This document shows positions 1-7,314 of a stretch of 21,793 bases of DNA, piece after piece. The notes below the pieces were generated by a model that was not told where the DNA came from, searched no databases, and saw nothing but the letters and a program-made list of their open reading frames with translations. Made by a program: the position numbers and the translations under genes. This stretch comes from Candidatus Agrococcus pullicola (GTDB lineage Bacteria; Actinomycetota; Actinomycetes; Actinomycetales; Microbacteriaceae), in assembly GCA_019115685.1 (NCBI GenBank), contig DXDC01000031.1, positions 1 through 21,793 on the forward strand. The letters are read 5' to 3'. Numbering within the stretch: position 1 is the first letter of the stretch; each line of letters begins with the position of its first letter.

Positions 1-133
1 GCTTCGACGCCGCATGCATTCGATTCAGCGAGTCGGGCAGTCGCACGAGGCCGACTGCCGCCACAAGCCCCAACAGGGATCCGAGGGCGATGCAGGCTCC
101 GCCGACGAGATTGAGCCAGTCTTCCGTGCTCAT
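1..133 (-). CDS. mnhG: Na+/H+ antiporter subunit G (partial, N-terminus only)
   Basis: This is the first 44 codons of MnhG/MrpG, a small membrane subunit of the multi-subunit cation:proton antiporter. The start ATG at 133 overlaps the mnhF stop codon (ATGA), so translation is probably coupled. The visible peptide has one hydrophobic segment (about residues 8-28) followed by GLVRLPD and RMHAASK, which are hallmark residues of the MnhG family at this position. The family is usually about 100-125 residues, so well over half of the gene lies beyond the left edge. It is the last subunit seen in the operon. The identification is firm despite the truncation because both motifs are in the expected order and the operon context matches. 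Confidence 0.93.
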   Translation of the reverse strand, partial: MSTEDWLNLVGGACIALGSLLGLVAAVGLVRLPDSLNRMHAASK

Positions 134-489
134 GAGTTGTCCTCTCCGCTCTCTTCGGGTGCGACAACGGCGATAGGGCCGGTCTTCTCCACGGCACCCG
201 GATAGAGATCCTGGCGTTCGCGACCGACGAGGTCATTGCGTACAGCAACGAACCTGGCCATCGCAACGGTGCTCGAGAACGCCAGCATCGAGGTGATGAC
301 CATGAGCGGAATGGTGTGCATATGCTGATTGATAGCGGCCTCGATCGCCAGTGCTGCGACGAGCAACGACAGCAGCACGTCGGTCGCAACCACGCGGTCG
401 ACTGCACCCGGGCCCTGCACGAGCCGCACGAGACACAGGATGAGCGCTGCGGAAATGAGAGCGCCGGCGATAGTGAGTCCGATGATCAT
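130..489 (-). CDS. mnhF: Na+/H+ antiporter subunit F
   Basis: This 119-residue membrane protein is MnhF/MrpF. Three hydrophobic segments are visible (about residues 1-23, 34-54 and 59-80), with the family features RLVQGPGAVDRVVATD between segments 1 and 2 and a helix containing A-I-E in segment 2. Family members are commonly near 90 residues. Here a hydrophilic C-terminal tail of about 35 residues (from roughly residue 84) adds length. The start ATG at 489 overlaps the mnhE stop (ATGA), and the stop codon overlaps the mnhG start. The protein should act only as part of the assembled Mrp complex in the cytoplasmic membrane. Confidence 0.95.
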   Translation of the reverse strand: MIIGLTIAGALISAALILCLVRLVQGPGAVDRVVATDVLLSLLVAALAIEAAINQHMHTIPLMVITSMLAFSSTVAMARFVAVRNDLVGRERQDLYPGAVEKTGPIAVVAPEESGEDNS

Positions 490-1052
490 TGCGTTCGCCC
501 CTTACCGTTCAATCGCTGACGTCGTTCCTGTCGAAGCCGTTCCACCTCTTCTTTTGTACCGAACGCGAGCAGTGCGAGCCGCTCCTGCGCGAGCACGTTT
601 TGCCGTGCGGCCTCGACCGCGTCCTCATCCGGTGTGTCGAACACGTGCACGAGTGCACGTCCACCTCGAAGTTCGAGTACGACAGACCCCGGTACGAGGG
701 TCACGAGAACCGCCGTGAGCGTGCTGGTGAAGGAATCGCTACTGCGCAGGTCAACGGCGATGATCGAATTGGTCGTGGGGCGCCACCAGGCGAGCACTTG
801 ATAGGAGACGATAACGGATGCCCGCACGAGTCCCCAGAGCGTCGCGAGTATGAGCCACAGCGTCTGGAGGGGGCGCATCCTCGCCATCTGCGGGATCTCC
901 GGCATCGGGAAGACCAACTGCACGCCAACCGCGACGGCGACACCGAAGACGAGGGCTCCGAACGTGAATTCGCCGACGAGCAGCAGCCAAACGACGACGA
1001 GCCCGCCAGTCATGAGGAACGAGAACCGGAAGTTCTTTCTACGCTGCGACAT
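486..1052 (-). CDS. mnhE: Na+/H+ antiporter subunit E
   Basis: This 188-residue protein is MnhE/MrpE. It has hydrophobic segments near residues 12-28 and 30-50 and another around 60-85, then a soluble C-terminal part. The segment with VTLVPGSVVLEL (about residues 115-126) is the conserved core of the family, which typically reads as a threonine-proline-glycine turn before a beta strand. The last 20-25 residues are very rich in Arg, Glu and Lys and are probably cytoplasmic. Its ATG overlaps the mnhD stop codon by one base (TAATG), and its stop overlaps mnhF. Its length is in the usual 160-190 range. In other species MrpE is needed for stability or full activity of the complex. Confidence 0.95.
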   Translation of the reverse strand: MSQRRKNFRFSFLMTGGLVVVWLLLVGEFTFGALVFGVAVAVGVQLVFPMPEIPQMARMRPLQTLWLILATLWGLVRASVIVSYQVLAWWRPTTNSIIAVDLRSSDSFTSTLTAVLVTLVPGSVVLELRGGRALVHVFDTPDEDAVEAARQNVLAQERLALLAFGTKEEVERLRQERRQRLNGKGRTQ

Positions 1053-2569
1053 TACAGGCCCACCGCCCCGATCGCGTCGGCGACCGCTGTGAGGTACGCA
1101 CCCGCGAAGATGTCGGCTGCGGCGCGCTCGGTGAACTCGATGATGGGGCCTGCGAGGAAAGTGATCGCAACCGTGACGCCGACGAGTGCGCTGGCTGAGA
1201 ACAACCAGTCGACGGGCAGCCGACGGTTCGGAGCCTCCGAGTCCTCCGGACGCTGCCGCCAGAACGCCATGTTCCAGATGCGCAGGACAGCCATGAGCGT
1301 CAGCAGGCTCGTAACGATGGCGCCACCGATGACGACCCAGGTGACCCAGGTGTCGAGCGTGACACCCGCCTCAATCAGTGCGACCTTGCCGAGGAAGCCG
1401 CTGAACGGCGGCACGCCTCCGAGGTTGAGCGCGGGGATGAAGAACATGACGGCGAGGATGGTGTTCGAAGCGAGCCCTCCGAGTCGGTCGAGACGTGTCG
1501 AGCCTCCCGCTCGTTCGATCAACGCAGCGACGAGGAACATCGCGGTCTGGATGAAGATGTGGTGGGCGACGTAGAAGATCGCGGCGCTCAGACCCGCTTC
1601 GCTCGAAAGCGCGATGCCGAAGAGCATGTAGCCGATATGGCTGATGAGCGTGAAGGACAGCAGACGTTTGATCTCGTTCTGAGCGAGCGCACCGAGAATT
1701 CCGATCACCATCGTCGCGAGCGCCACCCAGAGCAGGGGATCCGTCAATGGCGAATGCGGGAAGAAGAGCGTCTGCACGCGGATGATCGCGTAGATTCCCA
1801 CTTTTGTCAGCAGCCCGGCAAACACTGCAGTCACGGATGCCGGGGCAGTCGGGTACGAGTCGGGAAGCCAGGCAGAAAGGGGGAAGACCGCCGCTTTGAT
1901 GCCGAAGACGACGAGCAGCATCAGCTGAATGACAAGTTGCACACCGGAGTCGAGCTGTGGGAGCCGCTCCGCCAGCTGGGCGAAGTTCACGGTGCCCGCG
2001 GCTCCGTACACGAACACGATCGCGAGCAGGAACAGAATGCTCGAGAAGAGGCTGACGACAACGTAGGTCGACCCCGAGCGCACACGTTCGCGCGGTGCAC
2101 CGAGTGTCAGCAGAACGTAGGAGGCGAACAGCAGCATTTCGAAGCCGACGAAGAGGTTGAACAGATCGCCGGAGAGGAATGCGTTCGAGATACCGGCCGT
2201 CAGCACCAGGTACGTCGGGTGAAAGATCGAGACCGGCGCCTTCTCGCGCCCTTCGTCCATGTCGCTGCGGGCGGCGAACACCAGCACGGACAGGGTCACG
2301 ATTGAGGACACGACGAGCATGAGCACCGACAGCCGATCGGCGACCAGCATGATGCCGAGCCCGTCGGGCCAGGCGCCGAGCCACAGCACCTGTGTGCCTT
2401 CCGCGTCGGCGACCCAGAGCAGGATGCCGGCGACGATCAGCACGAGCGTCAGCGTTACCGAGGAGATAATGCGCTGCGCGCTCCGGATGCGCCCGAAGGC
2501 GAGCGCGAACCCTGCCCCTATCAGGGGGAGCAGGACGGGAAGAGGGAGCATCTGGTTGATTTCGATCAT
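1052..2569 (-). CDS. mnhD: Na+/H+ antiporter subunit D
   Basis: This 505-residue polytopic membrane protein is MnhD/MrpD, a homologue of the proton-pumping NuoM/NuoN subunits of respiratory complex I. Visible hallmarks are FNLFVGFEML with Glu144 on a transmembrane helix, GIKAAVFPLSAWLPDSYPTA with Lys225, and GLLTKVGIY with Lys256. In this family the Glu and Lys residues form the proton-transfer path. About 14 hydrophobic segments can be counted. The start ATG at 2569 overlaps the mnhC stop (ATGA). A second in-frame ATG six codons later is possible but less well placed. MrpD pairs with MrpA to give the two antiporter-like modules of the complex. All key charged residues are present, so it should be functional. 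Confidence 0.96.
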   Translation of the reverse strand: MIEINQMLPLPVLLPLIGAGFALAFGRIRSAQRIISSVTLTLVLIVAGILLWVADAEGTQVLWLGAWPDGLGIMLVADRLSVLMLVVSSIVTLSVLVFAARSDMDEGREKAPVSIFHPTYLVLTAGISNAFLSGDLFNLFVGFEMLLFASYVLLTLGAPRERVRSGSTYVVVSLFSSILFLLAIVFVYGAAGTVNFAQLAERLPQLDSGVQLVIQLMLLVVFGIKAAVFPLSAWLPDSYPTAPASVTAVFAGLLTKVGIYAIIRVQTLFFPHSPLTDPLLWVALATMVIGILGALAQNEIKRLLSFTLISHIGYMLFGIALSSEAGLSAAIFYVAHHIFIQTAMFLVAALIERAGGSTRLDRLGGLASNTILAVMFFIPALNLGGVPPFSGFLGKVALIEAGVTLDTWVTWVVIGGAIVTSLLTLMAVLRIWNMAFWRQRPEDSEAPNRRLPVDWLFSASALVGVTVAITFLAGPIIEFTERAAADIFAGAYLTAVADAIGAVGL

Positions 2570-3081
2570 CGCGCCTCCCCCTCTTCTGCAGTTTCAGCTT
2601 CGGCAGCATCCCGCCGTTCGGCTTTCGCGGCGGCTTCCGCTTCAGCTTCCGCTTCCGCGAGATCGGTGTCGTGGTCGACGCCCTCTTCCGCCTCGTCGAA
2701 GGTTGCGGATGTGAGGTCGGCCTCAGCGCGACGGCGCACGATGGCGTCTTCAATGTCGTCCGCGACCTCGTCGTGGCCGTCGAGCTGGAACGAACGATAC
2801 GACAGCGCCAGCAGGAATACGCAGGTCGCGAGCGAAATGACGATCGCGGTCAGTACCATCGCCTGGGGCAGCGGATCGGAGATCGATGACTGGTCTGTCG
2901 CGTCTTCTACGAACGGTGCCAGGCGAGCGGGCCCGCTGACCGCCATGAAGAGCAGATTGACGCCGTTGCCCGCCAGGAGCAGTCCGGCCAGGATGCGCAT
3001 AAGAGAGCGTTCGAGGAACAGATACAGCCCGGCCGCCACAAGAACGGCCCCCGCTATCACGAGGAAGAGGCTCGCGGTCAT
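2566..3081 (-). CDS. mnhC: Na+/H+ antiporter subunit C with long acidic C-terminal tail
   Basis: This 171-residue protein is MnhC/MrpC, homologous to NuoK. I place the start at the ATG at 3081, which overlaps the mnhA stop (ATGA). The reading frame stays open upstream, but that stretch lies inside mnhA and is not hydrophobic. Three membrane segments occupy about residues 2-20, 27-47 and 73-97. The family signature GLLLAGNGVNLLFMA (about residues 33-47) is present, followed by DPLPQAMVLTAIVI. Usual MrpC proteins have about 113-125 residues. This one adds about 60 residues rich in Asp, Glu and Ala, with an alternating Glu-Ala stretch near the end. The tail should face the cytoplasm. Its role is unknown. 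Confidence 0.94.
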   Translation of the reverse strand: MTASLFLVIAGAVLVAAGLYLFLERSLMRILAGLLLAGNGVNLLFMAVSGPARLAPFVEDATDQSSISDPLPQAMVLTAIVISLATCVFLLALSYRSFQLDGHDEVADDIEDAIVRRRAEADLTSATFDEAEEGVDHDTDLAEAEAEAEAAAKAERRDAAEAETAEEGEAR

Positions 3082-6002
3082 CGTCCACCTCCTTGCCAGC
3101 GCGTGTTCTGGGACATCGGCAGTGTGCGATCGGAGTGCGCAGAAGGAACCGGTGTCTGGTCGTTGCGCCAGTGCGCATCGATGCCGGAACCGAGGCTGCG
3201 AATGAAGTCGAGCACGGTGCCGACGACGACGAGGTAGACACCTACGTCGAACAGCAGACTCGTGACGAGGTGGATCTCCCCCATACCCCAAATCGTCACG
3301 TACGTGTCATAGGACTGCCCGACGCTACCGCCGAAGAACACGGGAGCGATGAGGGTCAGCGCAGCGAGCGCGATCCCGCCGCCGAGCAGCTTTCCCGCGT
3401 CGATCGGCGCCGCGTCGGCGAGCTCGAGAGCACCGGCGGCGAGATAGCGGACGCACAGTGCGATTCCCGCGACCATCCCGGCGATGAAGCCACCCCCCGG
3501 GTCGTTGTGGCCTGCGAAGAGCAGGTACACGGAAACCACCAGCATGACAGGGAAGAGCAGTCTGGTCATCATCTCGAGCATGGGCGCCCGAGCGTGCATA
3601 TCGATCCCTCCCCCCGCGCGCAACCAGCTCGTGCTGGTCGATTCGACAGGAGCCGGGCGTCCGCGACGTCCTTTGAGCGTTCCCGTCGGATCGACGACGC
3701 GGGTGCGCAGGAAGATCAGGCTCGCGACACCGGTAGCCGCGACCAGCAGCACCGAGATCTCACCAACCGTATCCCACGCGCGGATATCGACGAGAGTGAC
3801 GTTCACGATGTTCTGTCCGTAACCGAACTCGTACGCCATCTCGTAGAAGCGGTCGCTGATCGGACGCTCGGAGCGGGCACCGATCGCCAACAGCGTTACG
3901 ATCGCGGCCATGAGACCGCCGACAACGGCGATGAGAGCACGCAGCCACCGTGCCCCCTTGAGCGGCCGGTTCGTGAAGTACTTCGGCAAGTGTCGCAGTA
4001 CGAGCACGAGCAGCACGAGCATGACCGTCTCCGCAAGCACCTGCGTAAGGGCGAGGTCGGGAGCGCCGTGCAGCAGGAACATGAGCGCGGTACCGTATCC
4101 GACTGCGCCGAGCAGCATGAACGTTTTCAGTCGGCCCCGTGTGTTCGCCGCGATGACCGCGCACACACTGATCGCGATGCCGACAACCGCTTGCCCGATG
4201 GAATCGGCGAAGACCGTCTCCGGGAACGCGAACGACGTGAACATCAGCCCGCCCAACGTGAGGACGAGCAGCGTGACGATGATGGTGCTGATATGGATCG
4301 GCAGCGAACCGCTCTGCGTGCGACCCGTGACTTCGACGGCCATGCGGTCGAGGTCACGCATAAACGCCGCGTAGACGGCACCTGCCGAATACCTCGGCTC
4401 CTCGGGCTCATTCATTCGACGGCCCAGCACGAACCAGGCGACAGCGCCACCGAAAATCGCAAAGACCGACCCCGCCAGCGCGGGCGTAAATCCGTGCCAG
4501 AGCGCAAGATAGCTCTCGTGGCCGTCAGCGACATCCGAGAAGGCGCCGTGGAGCGCCGATGTGACGCTATCCCCTAGGAATCCTCCGGCGAGTCCGAGCA
4601 GTGCAAGCGAAAGCGGGAACAGGCCGACCAGGTGAGACCGGGGTCCCGTTCTGAGGGCGGGAGCCTCGGCCCGTGCCTGCTCGGCCGAGCTACCGACAGA
4701 GATAAATGTGCCGACGATGAACCGAAGGGTGTAGGCGACCGTCCCGATCGAGCCGATGATGATTCCAGCGAAAGCGAACAGCCCCAGCCAATCGGGAATC
4801 GCGGCGAGCCCGATGGCCTCCCAGGCTGCCTCGAGCCCGACTTCTTTCGCGGTGAATGCGAAGGTCGGCGGAATACCCGCCATTGCAGCGGCCGCGACGA
4901 CGGCCGCAACGGCAAGCACGGGTCGCTCTCGTGCGACCGCACCCAGCTTGTTGAGATCACGCGTTCCGTACTGCTTATCGACGACACCGACCACCATAAA
5001 CAGCGCAGCTTTGAACATCGCGTGCGCCGCGAGAAGAGCAAGACCTCCAAGAACAGAGGCTTTCGTGCCGATGCCGACGACGGTCATCAGCAGTCCCAGC
5101 TGACTCACGGTTCCGTGTGCGAGCAGCACCTTGATGTCGGTCTGCGACAGCGCCCGCCACGCGCCGATGATCATGGTTGCGACCCCGAGCAGAATCAGCA
5201 CTGGCCGGAACAGCGGCACGCCCGCGAACGCGGGAACGAGCGCCGCCGCGAGATAGATGCCCGCCTTCACCATGGCCGCCGCGTGCAGGAACGCGCTGAC
5301 GGGCGTTGGCGCCGCCATCGCACCCGGCAGCCAGAAGTGGAAGGGGAAATTCGCGGACTTCGTGAGCGCACCCACGAGCAGCAGCATGACCGAGGTCGCC
5401 GCGAGAACACCCTCGGGAGGGCTCGCAATGATGTCGGCAAGAGAGTACGTTCCCGCCTCAGAGCCGAGGATCAGCGCCCCGACGAGCATGGAAAGGCCGC
5501 CGGCAGTTGTGACGATGAGTGCGGTCTGGGCGGCGCTCCTGTTACGTCGTGAGGAATGGTTCAACCCGACCAGCAGGTAACTGAAGACGGTCGTGAGCTC
5601 CCACGCGATGACCAGCACAATGATGTCGTCGGCCAGCACAAGCGCCAGCATCGAGCCCGCGAAACCGGTGAGCAGTCCGACCGTCCTTGCCTTCAGTGTG
5701 CGGGTCTCGAAGTACCACACCGAGTAGGCGAGAATCATGGCACCGACGCCGGTGACGACAAGCGCCAGCAGCAGCTGCAGGCTACCGAGCCTGAACCCGA
5801 AATCGATACCCAGCGACGGTATCCACGTCACCGTTTCGACGAGCGCATCTCCCGACCACACCCGCGGTGCGAGCGAAGCGAACCATACGAAACCCACTGC
5901 GCTTGCGATCGCCGGGACGAGGAACACCCATCGGCCCATTCGCTTCGAAAGCGGACTCGTGATCAGCGCCAACAGTGCACTGATGACGAGCGGTACGATC
6001 AC
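3078..6002 (-). CDS. mnhA: Na+/H+ antiporter subunit A fused to subunit B
   Basis: This 974-residue protein joins MnhA/MrpA and MnhB/MrpB. Residues about 1-790 are MrpA. They include the NuoL-like part with AWELTTVFSYLLVG (Glu135), LTKSANFPFHFWLPGAM (Lys215) and HAAAMVKAG (Lys246), then the DUF4040-like region with GAPDLALTQVLAETV and AWDTVGEISVLL, whose acidic residues are conserved in the family. From about residue 808 the sequence is MnhB, with FPVMLVVSVYLLFAGHNDPGGGF as its signature. I choose the GTG at 6002 because AAGAAAGG lies six bases upstream and the membrane protein begins directly there. An ATG at 6116 would add 38 non-hydrophobic residues. A-B fusions of this size are common in actinobacteria and proteobacteria. 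It is the first gene of the operon and faces sbcD across a 157-bp divergent promoter region. Confidence 0.95.
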   Translation of the reverse strand: MIVPLVISALLALITSPLSKRMGRWVFLVPAIASAVGFVWFASLAPRVWSGDALVETVTWIPSLGIDFGFRLGSLQLLLALVVTGVGAMILAYSVWYFETRTLKARTVGLLTGFAGSMLALVLADDIIVLVIAWELTTVFSYLLVGLNHSSRRNRSAAQTALIVTTAGGLSMLVGALILGSEAGTYSLADIIASPPEGVLAATSVMLLLVGALTKSANFPFHFWLPGAMAAPTPVSAFLHAAAMVKAGIYLAAALVPAFAGVPLFRPVLILLGVATMIIGAWRALSQTDIKVLLAHGTVSQLGLLMTVVGIGTKASVLGGLALLAAHAMFKAALFMVVGVVDKQYGTRDLNKLGAVARERPVLAVAAVVAAAAMAGIPPTFAFTAKEVGLEAAWEAIGLAAIPDWLGLFAFAGIIIGSIGTVAYTLRFIVGTFISVGSSAEQARAEAPALRTGPRSHLVGLFPLSLALLGLAGGFLGDSVTSALHGAFSDVADGHESYLALWHGFTPALAGSVFAIFGGAVAWFVLGRRMNEPEEPRYSAGAVYAAFMRDLDRMAVEVTGRTQSGSLPIHISTIIVTLLVLTLGGLMFTSFAFPETVFADSIGQAVVGIAISVCAVIAANTRGRLKTFMLLGAVGYGTALMFLLHGAPDLALTQVLAETVMLVLLVLVLRHLPKYFTNRPLKGARWLRALIAVVGGLMAAIVTLLAIGARSERPISDRFYEMAYEFGYGQNIVNVTLVDIRAWDTVGEISVLLVAATGVASLIFLRTRVVDPTGTLKGRRGRPAPVESTSTSWLRAGGGIDMHARAPMLEMMTRLLFPVMLVVSVYLLFAGHNDPGGGFIAGMVAGIALCVRYLAAGALELADAAPIDAGKLLGGGIALAALTLIAPVFFGGSVGQSYDTYVTIWGMGEIHLVTSLLFDVGVYLVVVGTVLDFIRSLGSGIDAHWRNDQTPVPSAHSDRTLPMSQNTRWQGGGR

Positions 6003-6074
6003 GAGCGGCCTTTCTTGCCCTGGGCAGCAGGGGCTTACGCGGCGTCGGCCGCTTCGGTCGGTGTGCTGACTGCA

Positions 6075-6080
6075 ATTGTA
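6075..6080 (-). promoter_or_regulatory. Candidate -10 box of the mnh operon
   Basis: Reading the minus strand, TACAAT lies about 73 bases upstream of the GTG start of mnhA. It matches the sigma-70-type -10 consensus TATAAT at five of six positions. Seventeen bases further upstream is AATATG, a poor -35 match. It is the only AT-rich stretch in the mnhA/sbcD intergenic region, which supports the call, but there is no direct evidence of transcription. Confidence 0.4.
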
Positions 6081-6147
6081 ACAGCGCGAACGGTGCGCAT
6101 ATTCCCCGAACGCCATGTTCAGCCGCGGCGATGTCAGTAGTCACGGC

Positions 6148-6153
6148 TACCGT
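6148..6153 (+). promoter_or_regulatory. Candidate -10 box for a leaderless sbcDC mRNA
   Basis: TACCGT is followed by exactly six bases (AAGGAT) and then the sbcD ATG at 6160. An actinobacterial -10 box of the TANNNT type at this distance would place the transcription start on or next to the A of ATG. The AAGGA inside the six-base spacer is only one base from ATG, too close to work as a Shine-Dalgarno site. No convincing -35 box is visible. Confidence 0.5.
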
Positions 6154-6159
6154 AAGGAT

Positions 6160-7314
6160 ATGAGGTTGCTGCACACGTCCGACTGGCACGTCGGCCGAAC
6201 GTTCCACGGATTCGATACGACCGAGCGCCTGCGCAAAACACTGAAGGAGGTCGCTGCCCTCGTCGGGGAGCACGAGGTCGATGTCGTGCTCATCGCCGGT
6301 GATGTCTTCGATCTCTCGACTCCGGCCGCTCACCACTTCACGCTGCTGACCGAAGCGCTGCAGGCCATCCGCGATGCGGGAGCGATCATCGTCGCAACGT
6401 CCGGAAACCACGACTCCGCCGCCCGTCTGGGATTCCTCGCTCCGCTCGTCGCAAGCTCTGGAACCCACATCTTGACGCAGTGGCCGGCCGACCCTGTCGT
6501 ACTCGAAGACGAGCACGGTCCCGTGCATTTCTTCGGCATCCCGTACCTCGAGCCCAATGCGCTCCGCGTCGATCGCGATGACCCGTCGCTCGGTACCGCC
6601 GACGGCACACTGCGCTGGGCGATGGACGGCGTCCGTTCTTCGCTGGCGACCGCGCCCGCCAGGAGCGTCGTGCTCGCCCACTGCTTCGTCGGCAAGACGC
6701 CCACCGGCGAGACGATCGAGGATGACGCGCCCCGCGACATCACAGTGGGCGGGAAGAGTGTGGTTTCGACCGAGCACTTCAGCGGCGTGGACTACGTTGC
6801 GCTGGGGCATATCCACTCTCGGCAGCGCCTTCTAGACAACGTCAGATACTCGGGAGCCCCGCTGCACTACTCCTTCGGCGAACGGTCCCCCGAGCGAGGC
6901 GGATGGCTCGTCGATCTCGACTCGAACGGCTTGCAGAACATCGAGTGGCTCGGGGTCACTGTGGAGCGACCGCTCACGACCGTCACGGGAAGCCTCGACG
7001 AACTCCTCGCTGACGAGTCACTGGCCGGAACGGAGCAGCACTGGGTTCGGGCAATACTCACGGATGAGCGGCGGCCACTCGAGCCGATGCGTCGGCTGCG
7101 AGAGCGCTGGCCCCACTGCGCGCACGTGGAGTTGCGCCCGCCGGAAACCGCTGCCGCGCAGAGGAGCTACCGTGAGCGGGTGCAGCGGCGAACCGACCTG
7201 GAAGTCGTCGAAGGGTTCTTGCACGACGTGCGGCAGCACGAGCCCATGTCAACCATTGAACGCGGCATTGTCACCGAGACGATCGCGCTCTTGCAGCAGG
7301 AGGCGAAAGCGTGA
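6160..7314 (+). CDS. sbcD: Exonuclease subunit SbcD (Mre11-type nuclease)
   Basis: This 384-residue protein is the calcineurin-like phosphoesterase subunit of SbcCD, which trims DNA hairpins, protein-blocked ends and double-strand breaks. The metal-binding motifs appear in order: SDWHVGR (Asp8, His10), AGDVFD (Asp48), SGNHD (residues 81-85) and GHIHSRQ near the middle of the protein. I choose the ATG at 6160 because the protein then starts with MRLLHTSDWH, as SbcD proteins usually do. The frame is open further upstream but without family-like sequence. Family length is about 380-410 residues. Its stop codon overlaps the sbcC start (GTGA), so the two subunits are coupled. The start seems to lack a usable Shine-Dalgarno site (see the -10 box at 6148). 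Confidence 0.96.
   Translation: MRLLHTSDWHVGRTFHGFDTTERLRKTLKEVAALVGEHEVDVVLIAGDVFDLSTPAAHHFTLLTEALQAIRDAGAIIVATSGNHDSAARLGFLAPLVASSGTHILTQWPADPVVLEDEHGPVHFFGIPYLEPNALRVDRDDPSLGTADGTLRWAMDGVRSSLATAPARSVVLAHCFVGKTPTGETIEDDAPRDITVGGKSVVSTEHFSGVDYVALGHIHSRQRLLDNVRYSGAPLHYSFGERSPERGGWLVDLDSNGLQNIEWLGVTVERPLTTVTGSLDELLADESLAGTEQHWVRAILTDERRPLEPMRRLRERWPHCAHVELRPPETAAAQRSYRERVQRRTDLEVVEGFLHDVRQHEPMSTIERGIVTETIALLQQEAKA

Noticed and set aside
489..1574. Long plus-strand open frame opposite mnhE and mnhD
   Set aside because: It lies wholly opposite conserved antiporter genes, has no family-like sequence and is a product of GC-rich codon bias on the other strand.
1371..2753. Minus-strand 460-codon frame overlapping mnhC and mnhD in another frame
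   Set aside because: Arg/Pro/Ala-rich shadow translation; the overlapping frames hold clear MrpC and MrpD proteins.
3093..4577. 494-codon plus-strand open frame opposite mnhA
   Set aside because: Its protein is a low-complexity mix of Arg, Asp, Glu and His, typical of an antisense shadow of a hydrophobic membrane protein.
5782..6816. Minus-strand open frame of 344 codons spanning the mnhA start and sbcD
   Set aside because: It overlaps two well-supported genes and the intergenic promoter region, and shows no recognisable domain.
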